A DNA stretch of 64,000 nucleotides from Caballeronia sp. GAFFF1 (GCF_023630705.1 NZ_JALQEM010000001.1:105361-169360), one strand, 5' to 3'. Counted from the first letter of the stretch, positions 1-8,538 are shown. The notes: generated by a model not told the origin, from the letters alone. Numbers and translations: made by a program.

Positions 1-47
1 TTGCGCGTTCATGCGGCAGACGTCGACGCACGGCGACGGCACGCCGT

Positions 48-560
48 TCATTGGGCCGCCGTCTCGCGCAGCGCGACATCGGCGACCGGCGCGCCCGTCA
101 GATCGATCAGCTCTCGCGGCGACAGGTTGAAGACCGCATGCGGATGCCCGGCCGCGGCCCACAGGCTGCCGAGCGCGAGCAGGTCTTCATCGATCAGCGT
201 CACGGGCTCGACCGCATGCCCGATCGGGCACACGCCGCCGATCGCGTAGCCGGTCTTTTCTCGCACGAACTTCGCATCGGCGCGGGCGAGTGCGCCGACG
301 CGCGCCGCGACTTTCGCTTCGTCCACGCGATTCGCGCCGCTCGCGATCACGAGCACGGGCGCATCGTCTTCGCGGCGGCGGAAAAGAATCGACTTGGCGA
401 TTTGCGCGACCGCGCAGTCGAGCCCGGCCGCCGCTTCCGCCGATGTCTTCCCGGTCTCGGGCAGCATCACGACCGGATGCGGATGACCGCGTTCCTGCAA
501 CAGCAATGCGACGCGGCGCGCGGAATCGGGCAGGGCTTCGATAGGAGTCGGTTCGATCAT
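48..560 (-). CDS. YbaK/EbsC-family aminoacyl-tRNA deacylase-like protein
   Basis: The 170-residue product matches the single-domain YbaK/ProX fold, whose members hydrolyse mischarged aminoacyl-tRNA such as Cys-tRNA(Pro) in the cytoplasm. Visible hallmarks are the central AQIAKSILF segment, whose lysine (about residue 56) aligns with the conserved YbaK lysine, and the glycine-rich GYAIGGVCPIGH loop at about 104-115 that shapes the substrate pocket. I start at the ATG at 560, which has a GAGA-type ribosome site just upstream; the frame stays open to 695 but that extension is Arg/Ala-rich and lies inside the preceding gene. The gene sits 22 bp after the HMG-CoA-lyase-like gene and is probably its last co-transcribed partner. 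Exact tRNA specificity cannot be read from the sequence. Confidence 0.85.
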   Translation of the reverse strand: MIEPTPIEALPDSARRVALLLQERGHPHPVVMLPETGKTSAEAAAGLDCAVAQIAKSILFRRREDDAPVLVIASGANRVDEAKVAARVGALARADAKFVREKTGYAIGGVCPIGHAVEPVTLIDEDLLALGSLWAAAGHPHAVFNLSPRELIDLTGAPVADVALRETAAQ

Positions 561-582
561 GGAGTTTCTCTTCGTGACACGC

Positions 583-1503
583 TTAGACGCAGACTTCGCC
601 GCTCTTTTTCTTCGCGAGCAACGCGCGGCCGGCGCGCGAGGCGCTCGGCTTGCCGATTGCGCGGGAAATGAAGTCGCCAATCTCGACAAGTTCATCGAGA
701 TTCACGCCGGTCTCGATGCCGAGCCCGTTCATCAGATACACGACGTCTTCGGTCGCCACATTGCCCGTCGCGCCCTTCGCGTACGGACAGCCGCCGAGCC
801 CCGCGACGGACGCATGAAAAATCTCGATGCCTTCGAGCAGCGCCGCATAGATGTTGCCGATGGCCTGGCCGTACGTATCGTGGAAGTGGCCGGACAGACG
901 CTCGCGCGGAAACACCTTCGATGCCGCCGCGACCACCTCGCGCGTGCGCTTCGGCGTGGCGACGCCGATGGTATCGGCGATGTCGATTTCGTCGCAGCCG
1001 AGCGCCTTCATCCGCTCGACCACATCCACCACGGACGCCACGCTTACTTCGCCTTGATACGGGCAGCCGAGCGCGCACGAAATGCTCGCGCGCAGCCGCA
1101 TGCCGGCTTCCTTCGCGGCTTGCGCGACCGGCTCGAAACGCGCGATGCTCTCCGCAATGCTGCAATTGATGTTCTTCTGCGAGAACGCCTCGCTCGCCGC
1201 GCCGAAGATCACGACCTCGTCGGCCTTGGCTTCGAGCGCGCCTTCGAAGCCGCGCATGTTCGGCGTGAGAACGGAGTAGATCGTGCCCGGCCGGCGCTCG
1301 ATGCGGGCCATCACGGCGGCGGCGTCGGCCATTTGCGGCACCCACTTCGCGGATACGAACGATGTCGCCTCGACATTCACGACGCCCGCGCGCGCGAGCC
1401 GGTTCACGAGCTCGATCTTCGTTTCCGTCGAGACGAATTCCTTCTCGTTCTGCAGACCGTCGCGCGGTCCGACTTCGACGATTTTTACTTTGGTGGGAAG
1501 CAT
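583..1503 (-). CDS. Hydroxymethylglutaryl-CoA lyase family protein
   Basis: 306 residues, the usual length of bacterial HMG-CoA lyases, which cleave HMG-CoA to acetyl-CoA and acetoacetate at the end of leucine degradation. The N-terminal EVGPRDGLQNE motif (about 10-20), the metal-binding HFHD (206-209) and the catalytic-cysteine loop GLGGCPYAKGATGN (Cys about 239) are all present, so a functional TIM-barrel lyase is expected. The ATG at 1503 is the only sensible start. It lies 30 bp downstream of the 2-hydroxyacid dehydrogenase gene on the same strand, suggesting one operon. The family also contains lyases for related acyl-CoA substrates, so the exact substrate is inferred. Confidence 0.9.
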   Translation of the reverse strand: MLPTKVKIVEVGPRDGLQNEKEFVSTETKIELVNRLARAGVVNVEATSFVSAKWVPQMADAAAVMARIERRPGTIYSVLTPNMRGFEGALEAKADEVVIFGAASEAFSQKNINCSIAESIARFEPVAQAAKEAGMRLRASISCALGCPYQGEVSVASVVDVVERMKALGCDEIDIADTIGVATPKRTREVVAAASKVFPRERLSGHFHDTYGQAIGNIYAALLEGIEIFHASVAGLGGCPYAKGATGNVATEDVVYLMNGLGIETGVNLDELVEIGDFISRAIGKPSASRAGRALLAKKKSGEVCV

Positions 1504-1533
1504 GGCTGTCTCCGTTATAAGCCCTCGCGCGAA

Positions 1534-2475
1534 TCAATAACCGCGCTTGAAATCCACGACGCCGCTGATTGCTTCGCCGCGCGCGAGCGCCCGGATCTTC
1601 GCGGCGATCTGCACGACGCTTTCCTCGCGCAACGTCTCCGCCGATATGTGCGGCGTGACGCTGACGCGCGAATGCCGCCAGAACGGATGATCGGCGGGCA
1701 GCGGCTCGGCATGGAACACGTCGAGCATCGCGTGGGACAACTGCCCGCTGTCGAGCGCGGCGAGCAGGTCGGCGTCGACGACATGCGGGCCGCGCGCCAC
1801 GTTCACCAGATACGCGCCGCGCGCGAGCCTGCCGAACGCGCGAGCATTCAGGATGCCTTCTGTATCCGGCGTATGCGGCAGCAGGTTGATGAGCACCTTC
1901 GCGCCGTCGAGAAAGGCATCGAATTGCTCAGGGCCGGCATAGACCGCGACGCCTGCGATGTCCTTCGGCGTGCGGCTGTAGCCGCGCACCGGCACGCCCA
2001 GACCGACGAGCGAACGCGCCACTTCAGCGCCGAGCACGCCCAAGCCCAGCACGCCGACCGTGAAGGTCTTGCGCGCATGCTGCGGCAGTTTCTGCCAGCG
2101 GCCTTCGCGTTGCTGCTCGTCGTATTCGTCGAAGCGGCGCATGAAGCGCAGCACGGCATAGGTCGCGTATTCGACCATCTGCTGCGCCATGCCGGTGTCT
2201 TCCAGACGCACGAGCATGGCGTTGGGCGGCAGCGTGCCCGGCTCCTTGCGTTCAACATCCAGAATGGCATCGACGCCCGCGCCGAGATTGAACACGGCCT
2301 TCAGATCCGGACGATCGGCGAAGAGCTCGCGCGGCGCGCGCCACACAACCGCATAGTCGGCGTGCGCGGTGTCGCCCGGTTGCCAGACGCGCACGTCCGC
2401 TTCGGGCAGTTCGCGCGCGAAGTCGCGCAGCCAGGCGTCGGTGTCGGTGTGTTGCTCGTAGAAGATGATCTTCAT
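1534..2475 (-). CDS. ghrA: D-2-hydroxyacid dehydrogenase, glyoxylate/hydroxypyruvate reductase A type
   Basis: A 313-residue NAD(P)-dependent reductase of the GhrA branch, expected to reduce glyoxylate and hydroxypyruvate. The Rossmann motif GLGVLG is at about 143-148, followed by the catalytic arginine in NVARGP (about 228), the glutamate in HAEPLP (about 257) and the catalytic histidine in TPHIS (about 276). The ATG at 2475 (MKIIFYEQ) is the natural start; the open frame continues to 2793 through the upstream VOC gene, but that part is Arg-rich shadow sequence. It is 5 bp from the VOC gene stop, so the two are very likely co-transcribed. The symbol reflects subfamily resemblance; related dehydrogenases with other substrates cannot be excluded. 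Confidence 0.85.
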   Translation of the reverse strand: MKIIFYEQHTDTDAWLRDFARELPEADVRVWQPGDTAHADYAVVWRAPRELFADRPDLKAVFNLGAGVDAILDVERKEPGTLPPNAMLVRLEDTGMAQQMVEYATYAVLRFMRRFDEYDEQQREGRWQKLPQHARKTFTVGVLGLGVLGAEVARSLVGLGVPVRGYSRTPKDIAGVAVYAGPEQFDAFLDGAKVLINLLPHTPDTEGILNARAFGRLARGAYLVNVARGPHVVDADLLAALDSGQLSHAMLDVFHAEPLPADHPFWRHSRVSVTPHISAETLREESVVQIAAKIRALARGEAISGVVDFKRGY

Positions 2476-2480
2476 GCGGC

Positions 2481-2963
2481 TCACTTGGCGAACAACTGGC
2501 CGATGTCGTTGAACGCCTTGAATTCGAGCGCGTTGCCGCACGGGTCGAGGAAGAACATTGTCGCCTGCTCGCCCACTTCGCCCTTGAAGCGGATATGCGG
2601 CTCGATGATGAACGTCGTCCCCACGCCCTTCAGGCGCTCGGCGAGCGCGTGCCAGTCGCCCATCGAGAGCACGACGCCGAAGTGGCGCACCGGCACGGCG
2701 TCGCCATCGACGGCGTTCTTCGGGGCGGGGCGCGCCTCGTCGGGCGAAAGATGCGCGACCAGTTGATGCCCGAAGAAATCGAAATCGACCCACTCCGGCG
2801 AACTGCGTCCTTCGGGACAGCCGAGCAATTCGCCGTAGAACGCGCGGGCGTTCTCGAGACTGGTGACGGGGAAGGCGAGATGGAACGGCTGCAGCGTGCG
2901 TTGCGTCCTGGAATGGTCCGCGTGCTCGAAGCGGCCGGCGGATTCATCGGGTAGATCGGACAT
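2481..2963 (-). CDS. VOC superfamily (glyoxalase/dioxygenase-like) protein
   Basis: 160 residues forming one vicinal-oxygen-chelate unit: a first beta-alpha-beta half beginning [22 protein letters not shown] and a second half beginning [10 protein letters not shown]. Candidate metal ligands are the histidines at the start of each half and the glutamate in NALEFKAF near the C-terminus. This is the pattern of glyoxalase-like and extradiol-dioxygenase-like enzymes of unknown substrate. It is the first gene of a tight four-gene minus-strand run (VOC, GhrA-like, HMG-CoA-lyase-like, YbaK-like), which hints at a role in small organic acid or aldehyde metabolism. That role is inference. Confidence 0.8.
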   Translation of the reverse strand: MSDLPDESAGRFEHADHSRTQRTLQPFHLAFPVTSLENARAFYGELLGCPEGRSSPEWVDFDFFGHQLVAHLSPDEARPAPKNAVDGDAVPVRHFGVVLSMGDWHALAERLKGVGTTFIIEPHIRFKGEVGEQATMFFLDPCGNALEFKAFNDIGQLFAK

Positions 2964-3110
2964 GGTGCCTCCCTGTGACGATTCGGATCATTTTACGGTG
3001 ACGGCGCGCTCGGCGCGCGGCTGCGAATAACCAAATGACGATTGAATCGTTCGCGGCCGCCCTGCATCACGCGAGAATGACGCCTGAACCCGACGCAGCG
3101 CGAGGCATGC

Positions 3111-3719
3111 ATGAACATGAACGACGAACCTTTCCGGCGGCCGGTGCTCGTGACCGTGCCCGGACTGCACGGCAGCGAAGGCGCGCACTGGCAGAGCTGG
3201 CTGGAGCGGCAATACGTGGAGGCATCGCGCGTCGAGCAGGCCGATTGGGACGCGCCGCATCTCGACGAGTGGGCGAGCGCCGTCGAAGCGCGGCTCGACG
3301 CCTTGCAGCGGCCTGTGGTGCTCGCCGCGCACAGCTTCGGCTGTCTCGCGGTCGCGCATGCGTTCAGGCGTGCGCGCAGCCGCGCGCTCTCTCGCGTGAC
3401 CGGCGTGTTGCTGGTGGCGCCGGCGAGCCCGGACAAGTTCCGGCTCGCGGGCCGGTTCGAGCCACAGCGACTTGCTGTGCCGTCGATCGTGGTCGGCAGC
3501 GAGACGGATCCGTGGATGCCGGTCGACCGGGCGCGCGATCTCGCGCAGCATCTGGGCAGCGCGTTCGTGAATTTCGGCGATGCCGGGCACATCAACACGG
3601 CGGCGGGATTCGGTCCGTGGCCGCACGCGAAGTATCTCGTCGATACCCTCTCGCATTACGCGCCGCCCGAGGCGAACGGCGAGCGCGAGCGGTTGCCGCT
3701 TGAACATGCGTATGGCTGA
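3111..3719 (+). CDS. RBBP9/YdeN-family serine hydrolase
   Basis: 202-residue alpha/beta hydrolase of the small RBBP9/YdeN family (cytosolic serine hydrolases of poorly known substrate). The family start VPGLHGSEGAHWQSW is present at about 16-30, the nucleophile elbow is AHSFGC (Ser about 75), and the acid and histidine are in GSETDPWMP and DAGHINTAAGFGPW near the C-terminus, so the triad is complete. It faces away from the VOC operon and is followed by a clear intrinsic terminator, so it is probably monocistronic. The start at 3111 is preceded by weak ribosome-site sequence; a second ATG two codons later is an alternative. Confidence 0.85.
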   Translation: MNMNDEPFRRPVLVTVPGLHGSEGAHWQSWLERQYVEASRVEQADWDAPHLDEWASAVEARLDALQRPVVLAAHSFGCLAVAHAFRRARSRALSRVTGVLLVAPASPDKFRLAGRFEPQRLAVPSIVVGSETDPWMPVDRARDLAQHLGSAFVNFGDAGHINTAAGFGPWPHAKYLVDTLSHYAPPEANGERERLPLEHAYG

Positions 3720-3749
3720 TGCTGCTTAAGCGCATCCGATAACATACAT

Positions 3750-3780
3750 GGCCGCCTGCGAGCGGCCTTTCGCTTTTTTT
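3750..3780 (+). terminator. Intrinsic terminator after the RBBP9-like gene
   Basis: GGCCGC and GCGGCC arms around a short loop form a GC-rich hairpin directly followed by TTTCGC and a seven-T tract. It lies 30 bp after the hydrolase stop and just before the ribosome site of the sulfate-binding protein gene. Confidence 0.8.
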
Positions 3781-3792
3781 GACGGGGAACTC

Positions 3793-4791
3793 ATGGCGGC
3801 ATTCAGGCAAGTCGCGCTCGCGACATTGATCATGGCGACGGGCGTCGCGCACGCGGACACTACGCTGCTCAACGTCTCCTACGACGTAACGCGCGAGCTA
3901 TACAAGGACATCGACGCGGCCTTCGTCGCGGACTACAAGAAGCGGACCGGCGAGACGGTTTCGGTGAGGCAGTCGCATGGCGCGTCGAGCGCGCAGGCGC
4001 TGTCGGTGATGCAGGGCTTGCAGGCGGACGTCGTGACGATGAATCAGCCGAACGACATCGACCTGCTCGCGGAGCGCGGGCAACTCGTGCCGGCGAACTG
4101 GCGCACCCGACTGCCGAACGGCAGCGCGCCGTACACCACGACGATGGTCTTCCTCGTGCGCCACGGCAACCCGAAGCACATCAAGGACTGGAGCGATCTT
4201 GCGCGGCCGGGCGTGCAGGCAATCATCGCGAATCCGAAGACATCGGGTAACGGACGCTACACCTATCTCGCCGCGTGGGGCTACAAGAAACAGCAGGGCG
4301 CGACCGACGCGCAGGCGCAGGACTTCGAGAAGGCGATCTTCGCGAACGTGCCGGTGCTCGACACCGGCGGGCGCGGCGCGACGACGACGTTCACGCAGCG
4401 CGGCATCGGCGATGTGCTCGTGACGTTCGAGAACGAAGTGGGGCTGATCGAAGCGGGTGCGGGCGCGAAGGACTTCGACGCGGTGTATCCGTCGTCGAGC
4501 TTGCTGGCGGAGCCGCCGGTTTCGATCGTCGATAAGGTGGTGGACAAGCGCGGCACGCGCAAGGAGGCGCAGGCGTATCTCGACTTCTTGTACACGCCGC
4601 AAGCTCAGGAGATCATCGCGCAGCATCATTTGCGGCCGCGTAATGCGGACGTGCTCGCGAAGCACGCGAGCGAATTCAAGCCGCTGAAGACGTTTACGGT
4701 GGAGCAGGTGTTCGGGAACTGGCAGAAGGCGCAGCAGACGCATTTTGCGGACGGCGGTACGTTTGATCAGGTCGTCGCCGACAAAAAGTAG
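3793..4791 (+). CDS. sbp: Periplasmic sulfate-binding protein of an ABC transporter
   Basis: 332 residues including a signal peptide (positively charged start, hydrophobic core, cleavage near VAHA-DT). The mature part has family motifs of Sbp/CysP: VSYDVTRELY, SHGASSAQALSVMQGL, DVVTMNQPNDIDLL, the NPKTSGNGRYTYLAAWGY segment and the ENEVGLI region. Sbp binds sulfate in the periplasm and hands it to the CysTWA permease. The ATG at 3793 follows a GGGGA ribosome site; the frame extends 15 codons further up through the terminator and is not the start. No cysT, cysW or cysA is nearby, so this is an orphan binding protein in the window, convergent with the T6SS module. Confidence 0.93.
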   Translation: MAAFRQVALATLIMATGVAHADTTLLNVSYDVTRELYKDIDAAFVADYKKRTGETVSVRQSHGASSAQALSVMQGLQADVVTMNQPNDIDLLAERGQLVPANWRTRLPNGSAPYTTTMVFLVRHGNPKHIKDWSDLARPGVQAIIANPKTSGNGRYTYLAAWGYKKQQGATDAQAQDFEKAIFANVPVLDTGGRGATTTFTQRGIGDVLVTFENEVGLIEAGAGAKDFDAVYPSSSLLAEPPVSIVDKVVDKRGTRKEAQAYLDFLYTPQAQEIIAQHHLRPRNADVLAKHASEFKPLKTFTVEQVFGNWQKAQQTHFADGGTFDQVVADKK

Positions 4792-4904
4792 ATGCGGTGC
4801 AAGCCGCGCTGCGCTCCATTTCTCCTGAGGCGCGAAGTGATCGAGCACTTCCGGGTGAGAGCCTTTTATCGCCTGGAAGTGAGCGTTTCGCAGCACTACG
4901 CTGC

Positions 4905-5228
4905 CTATTGAGTAAACATGCCGCTAAAAAAGTAAAGGGCAACGATCACGCCTGTCAGCGATAGCGCATGGTAAGACCAACGCTTGACGCTCCACCTACG
5001 CCAGGCGTAAGCGTTCAGCGTTGCGCCCAAAGTGGCCGGGCCGAAGATGAACACATACAGCATGGGCCAGTTGTACCAGGCTAGCGGACACTGTCCCAGT
5101 TCATTGCATCCATGCGCCACAGGTTGCGGCGCGCGAAGCCAATCAATATGGCTCAATGCGACTAGGCATATCCACGTGATAAAGAGGCCGTAGCAAAATC
5201 CGACAACGCCGACCGCCAGCCGCTTCAC
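4905..5228 (-). CDS. Three-helix membrane protein, candidate immunity protein to the adjacent amidase
   Basis: 107 residues that I do not recognise as any named family. Three hydrophobic helices are visible, at about 4-27, 52-72 and 86-106. Positive residues (MKR; YAWRRWSVKRW) place the N-terminus and the second loop in the cytoplasm, so the first loop, which holds two cysteines in CNELGQC, would face the periplasm. Translation starts at a GTG that overlaps the stop of the amidase gene (GTGA) and has GGGAG six bases upstream, so the two are translationally coupled. That coupling is typical of effector/immunity pairs, and a periplasmic loop is where protection from a cell-wall amidase would be needed. 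It does not resemble soluble periplasmic Tai4 immunity proteins. The immunity function is inference. Confidence 0.6.
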   Translation of the reverse strand: MKRLAVGVVGFCYGLFITWICLVALSHIDWLRAPQPVAHGCNELGQCPLAWYNWPMLYVFIFGPATLGATLNAYAWRRWSVKRWSYHALSLTGVIVALYFFSGMFTQ

Positions 5229-5842
5229 TTGATCTCCCAGAAGAGAATGGCCTTAGCCCTGCCGAGGTCGGAGTAACCTACGTTTGTCCAGGGAATGTGC
5301 GCACTCGCTATTCCGACTCGCCGGCCGATAACGCCCAGAAGGCCTTCGCCGCTGGAGATGGTGAGTCGGCTGCCATTCCAGAGATCAATGTGACCGCCGC
5401 TAGCGTTAGCCGTGCTTTCGCCGTCGCGCGCCCAGTATCGCGAGAACTCGATGATACCCGTGCGACCTTCGACTCTTTTCTCCCAGTCCGCCCCGGTAAT
5501 GTCCTCGGCCCTTGGCAGACCGGCGAATGGCTGGAGCTGGAGCCATTGCGCCAATTCATCGGCCCGGGTAGCAGTCGGCTTCCCATTGAGCAAGATGCGC
5601 CCGAGCTTCCCACCGGACACCGGCCGAACGAGTCTCTCCGAGAAGGACTTCATGCCGATCCCGACGCGTTGGAGCGTCACGCTCATGCGAATGGCGCATT
5701 GGTTGTCATAGGCTGGATTGTCGTACGGATCACCACTTGGGTAGTTAGCCCACAGTTCCGCAAATGTGACGGACCTGAGCGGCACTTCCTTAACGGAGCC
5801 CGGCGTGTTGTTCGTTCGTACGATGGTTTTTCCGTTCGGCAT
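5225..5842 (-). CDS. tae4: T6SS peptidoglycan amidase effector, Tae4 family
   Basis: 205 residues resembling Tae4 amidases, NlpC/P60-like effectors injected by type VI secretion that cut the peptide stems of peptidoglycan in the target periplasm. The family signature NQCAIRMS carries the nucleophilic cysteine (about residue 49), a TGIIEFSRYW strand follows, and GGHIDLWNGSRLT supplies the catalytic histidine and nearby aspartate (about 151 and 153). No signal peptide is visible, as expected for a T6SS cargo. I choose the ATG at 5842, which forms TGATG with the PAAR stop and has GAGGGA nine bases upstream; an ATG three codons earlier (5851) has no ribosome site. It sits between the PAAR spike and the candidate immunity gene. 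Confidence 0.85.
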   Translation of the reverse strand: MPNGKTIVRTNNTPGSVKEVPLRSVTFAELWANYPSGDPYDNPAYDNQCAIRMSVTLQRVGIGMKSFSERLVRPVSGGKLGRILLNGKPTATRADELAQWLQLQPFAGLPRAEDITGADWEKRVEGRTGIIEFSRYWARDGESTANASGGHIDLWNGSRLTISSGEGLLGVIGRRVGIASAHIPWTNVGYSDLGRAKAILFWEIK

Positions 5843-6489
5843 CACGTCCATCCCTCATGAGCCAAGGCATCGTCGCCCCAATGAACCGTATAGCTCGTTA
5901 CGTCATCCGTGAATATGCGCGGTAATAAGCCGGCAAACTCAATGCGCCCGCTGTAGACCGCGCCCGCCGATGTCTCTATGACATACGGATAACCGATAAG
6001 CGAACCCCGAGCGCTCGCGGCGAGCACTTGTTCGCTGTAATCTGACGTCGGGCCACTACCGGGCGAACTGGCGTCGTTTTCTGCCAGCGTGGCGGATTCT
6101 TCCGCAGTGAAACTCATGGACATGTTTCGCTCGGCGTAGAACACCGGCGCGGGACTGCATCCACAGACGTTGATGTCGCCGCTCAGCGCCCATTGCTTGC
6201 CGTTGGGCCCCGTTCCGGCATGCCGGGGCCCGCGCGGCGCGATAAAGCCTGCTCGCTTGCAGGCATTGCAGTATGTGCTCATGCCGAGCGTTGCGATTTC
6301 TACGCGCGGGGGCGGGTTGGAACACGTAACGGTAGCGAGGCCTTGGGTGATGACGGCATCTCCCGCCCGGTCACCTTTGGCCAGAAATGAACGCTTCAAT
6401 GTTGGATCATTTTTCGAGAGTGGTTGAAGGGTCGGCGCGCAAATGAAGGATCGGAAGACGCTGCGTAGACCGGCCACAACCTGCCGCAT
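5842..6489 (-). CDS. PAAR-like T6SS spike protein with C-terminal extension
   Basis: 215 residues. About 30-125 forms a PAAR-type domain in the variant form common in Burkholderia: FLAKGDRAGDAVITQG, then a cysteine-rich stretch (STYCNACKR, GDINVCGC) with the conserved PRGPRHAGTGPNGK and VFYAERNMSMSF. PAAR proteins cap the VgrG trimer of the T6SS tip and recruit effectors. A low-complexity hinge leads to a small C-terminal beta region (YPYVIETSAGAVYSGRIEF, TSYTVHWGDD) often found on effector-linked PAAR proteins. The ATG at 6489 is preferred; a TTG at 6501 with GGTGGA just upstream is possible. No vgrG, hcp or tss genes lie in the window, so the module must use a T6SS encoded elsewhere. Confidence 0.8.
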   Translation of the reverse strand: MRQVVAGLRSVFRSFICAPTLQPLSKNDPTLKRSFLAKGDRAGDAVITQGLATVTCSNPPPRVEIATLGMSTYCNACKRAGFIAPRGPRHAGTGPNGKQWALSGDINVCGCSPAPVFYAERNMSMSFTAEESATLAENDASSPGSGPTSDYSEQVLAASARGSLIGYPYVIETSAGAVYSGRIEFAGLLPRIFTDDVTSYTVHWGDDALAHEGWT

Positions 6490-6792
6490 ATTCGTGGCCA
6501 ATTTCCACCAACGTTGTTTCGTTATCCTTGGTTTTCAGCACCCACTGTCGCTATGCTCGATTCTCGTTCGAGTGAAAGCGTTAGGATACGAGAGCAGCGT
6601 GGAACTTCAAGTGGACGCCGGTCGACGCATGCCGAAATCGACAAACTATGACGAGATTCTTCAATGCGCAGCGGCCGACGTGGTTGAAAGACAGAGACTT
6701 GCGGCGACGGCGATACGTCGAGCACATCGCCGCCGTTAGAAGATGACCCTCGCTGGGCTCGCGACCACCGACACAAGCCCCGCGCTTAACGC
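6490..6792. other. Intergenic region between PAAR module and bioB
   Basis: About 300 bp with lower GC than its surroundings, continuous in composition with the PAAR module. It must contain the module promoter, reading towards 6489. I see no convincing gene, tRNA or intrinsic terminator for the biotin operon here. Confidence 0.4.
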
Positions 6793-7830
6793 TCAATCCC
6801 CGCAGTGCCGCGCCGCCGTTTCGTGCGCCGCTTCCGCCCGCATTCCCAGCCGCTCGATAAGCTTCCGGTCCGCTTCCGCCTGCGGATTACTCGTCGTCAA
6901 CAGTTGATCGCCGTAGAAGATCGAATTCGCGCCCGCCGCGAAGCAAAGCGCCTGCAACGCCTCGTCCATCTGCTCGCGGCCCGCTGACAAACGCACCATC
7001 GCCTTCGGCATCGTGATGCGCGCCACCGCGATCGTGCGCACGAACTCGAACGGATCGAGCGCCTCGGTGCCGGTCAGCGGCGTGCCCGCCACCTGCACGA
7101 GATTGTTGATCGGCACCGACTCCGGATACGGCTCCATGTTCGCGAGTTGCGAAATGAGACCCGCGCGCTCGCGACGCGATTCGCCCATGCCCACGATCCC
7201 GCCGCAACACACGTTGATGCCCGCATCGCGCACGTGCTCCAGCGTATCGAGGCGGTCCTGATACGTGCGCGTCGAGATGATCTGCCCGTAGAACTCCGGC
7301 GACGTGTCGAGGTTGTGGTTGTAGTAATCGAGGCCCGCATCGCGCAATGCCTGCGCCTGATGCGACTCCAGCATGCCGAGCGTCACGCACGTTTCGAGGC
7401 CCATCGCCTTCACGCCGCGAATCATTTCCTTGATCGGCTCCAGATGGCGGTCCTTCGGATTGCGCCACGCCGCGCCCATGCAAAAGCGCGTCGCGCCGTT
7501 GGCCTTCGCGGTTTCGGCGGCCTTCAGCACGGCATCGACTTCCATCAGCTTGTCGGCCTTCACGCCCGTATCGTGATGCACGGACTGCGGGCAGTACGCG
7601 CAATCTTCCTCGCAGCCGCCCGTCTTGATCGACAACAGCGTGGAAAGCTGTACGGCATTCGGATCGAAGTGCTCGCGATGCACCGTCTGCGCACGATACA
7701 GCAAGTCGTTGAACGGCAGTTCGTAGAGCGCGACGACATCGGCGACGCGCCAGCGCGCGGGCGCTTGCGTCGGCGTTTGCGCGTGCGAATGAGCGGGTTG
7801 AGCGGTGCCGGCAGTGAGAGTCTGCGTCAT
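6793..7830 (-). CDS. bioB: Biotin synthase
   Basis: 345-residue radical-SAM enzyme that inserts sulfur into dethiobiotin, the last step of biotin synthesis. The CxxxCxxC iron-sulfur motif reads [12 protein letters not shown] (Cys about 73, 77 and 80), and the family segments [24 protein letters not shown] and GGIVGMGE are intact. A 30-residue His/Ala/Thr/Gln-rich N-terminal extension precedes the catalytic core, common in Burkholderia. It is the last gene of bioA-bioF-bioD-bioB, six bases after bioD. Confidence 0.98.
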   Translation of the reverse strand: MTQTLTAGTAQPAHSHAQTPTQAPARWRVADVVALYELPFNDLLYRAQTVHREHFDPNAVQLSTLLSIKTGGCEEDCAYCPQSVHHDTGVKADKLMEVDAVLKAAETAKANGATRFCMGAAWRNPKDRHLEPIKEMIRGVKAMGLETCVTLGMLESHQAQALRDAGLDYYNHNLDTSPEFYGQIISTRTYQDRLDTLEHVRDAGINVCCGGIVGMGESRRERAGLISQLANMEPYPESVPINNLVQVAGTPLTGTEALDPFEFVRTIAVARITMPKAMVRLSAGREQMDEALQALCFAAGANSIFYGDQLLTTSNPQAEADRKLIERLGMRAEAAHETAARHCGD

Positions 7831-7836
7831 GTGAGT

Positions 7837-8538
7837 TCAGTCCTTGAGATGAAGCGTGTCGAGCAGCGTGTGCACGTCGAGGTGATCGGCGGCGGGCGCC
7901 GCATCGCGCGACGTGAGATGCGGAATCACGCCCAGAAGCGGCGCGGCGATGCGTTGCTTGAGCGTGGCGATGTTTTCGTCGGGATACAGCATATTCGGAT
8001 CGACGCGATTGGCCACCCAGCCCGCGAGCGTCAGCCCGCGCGCAGCAATCGCTTCGGCGGTCAGAAGCGCATGGCTGATGCAGCCGAGCCGCATGCCGAC
8101 GACGAGCACCACCGGCACGTTCAGCGCAATGGCGAGATCGGCGGTGTCGTGCGTCTCGTCGAGCGGCACGCGAAAGCCGCCGACGCCTTCCACCACGACG
8201 ATATCCGCGAGCGTCGAAGCCGCGCGGTGCGCGTCCACGATGCGCCCGATATCCAGCGCGATGCCTTCGCGCGCCGCCGCGATATGCGGCGCGATCGGCT
8301 CGCGCATCATGAACGGCGTGCGCGTGTCGGGCGGCAGCGCGACCGTTGCGGCGGCGTCCAGTTGATCGGCGTCTTCGTTGTGCAGCATGCCATTGCGCAT
8401 GACGGCGCCGGAGGCGATCGGCTTCATCGCGGCGGCGCGAAGCCCGGCGCGCGCCAAGCCGTGCAGCAGCGCGCAGGAGACGAAGGTCTTGCCGATCTCC
8501 GTATCGGTGCCGGCGACGAAAAGGGATAGAGCGGTCAT
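7837..8538 (-). CDS. bioD: Dethiobiotin synthetase
   Basis: 233-residue P-loop ligase that closes the ureido ring of dethiobiotin from DAPA, CO2 and ATP. The Walker [11 protein letters not shown] is at about 10-19 and the family loops [12 protein letters not shown] and KPIASG are visible. Its start ATG overlaps the bioF stop (ATGA), indicating translational coupling within the biotin operon. Confidence 0.97.
   Translation of the reverse strand: MTALSLFVAGTDTEIGKTFVSCALLHGLARAGLRAAAMKPIASGAVMRNGMLHNEDADQLDAAATVALPPDTRTPFMMREPIAPHIAAAREGIALDIGRIVDAHRAASTLADIVVVEGVGGFRVPLDETHDTADLAIALNVPVVLVVGMRLGCISHALLTAEAIAARGLTLAGWVANRVDPNMLYPDENIATLKQRIAAPLLGVIPHLTSRDAAPAADHLDVHTLLDTLHLKD

Noticed and set aside
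559..2766. Long open frame of 735 codons on the plus strand
   Set aside because: It lies opposite three clear genes (HMG-CoA lyase, GhrA-like, VOC); high GC at third positions keeps opposite frames open. Its translation is Arg/His/Asp-rich with no motif.
5297..5860. Plus-strand frame opposite the Tae4 gene
   Set aside because: No motif; the minus-strand frame has the amidase signature and coupled start and stop sites on both sides.
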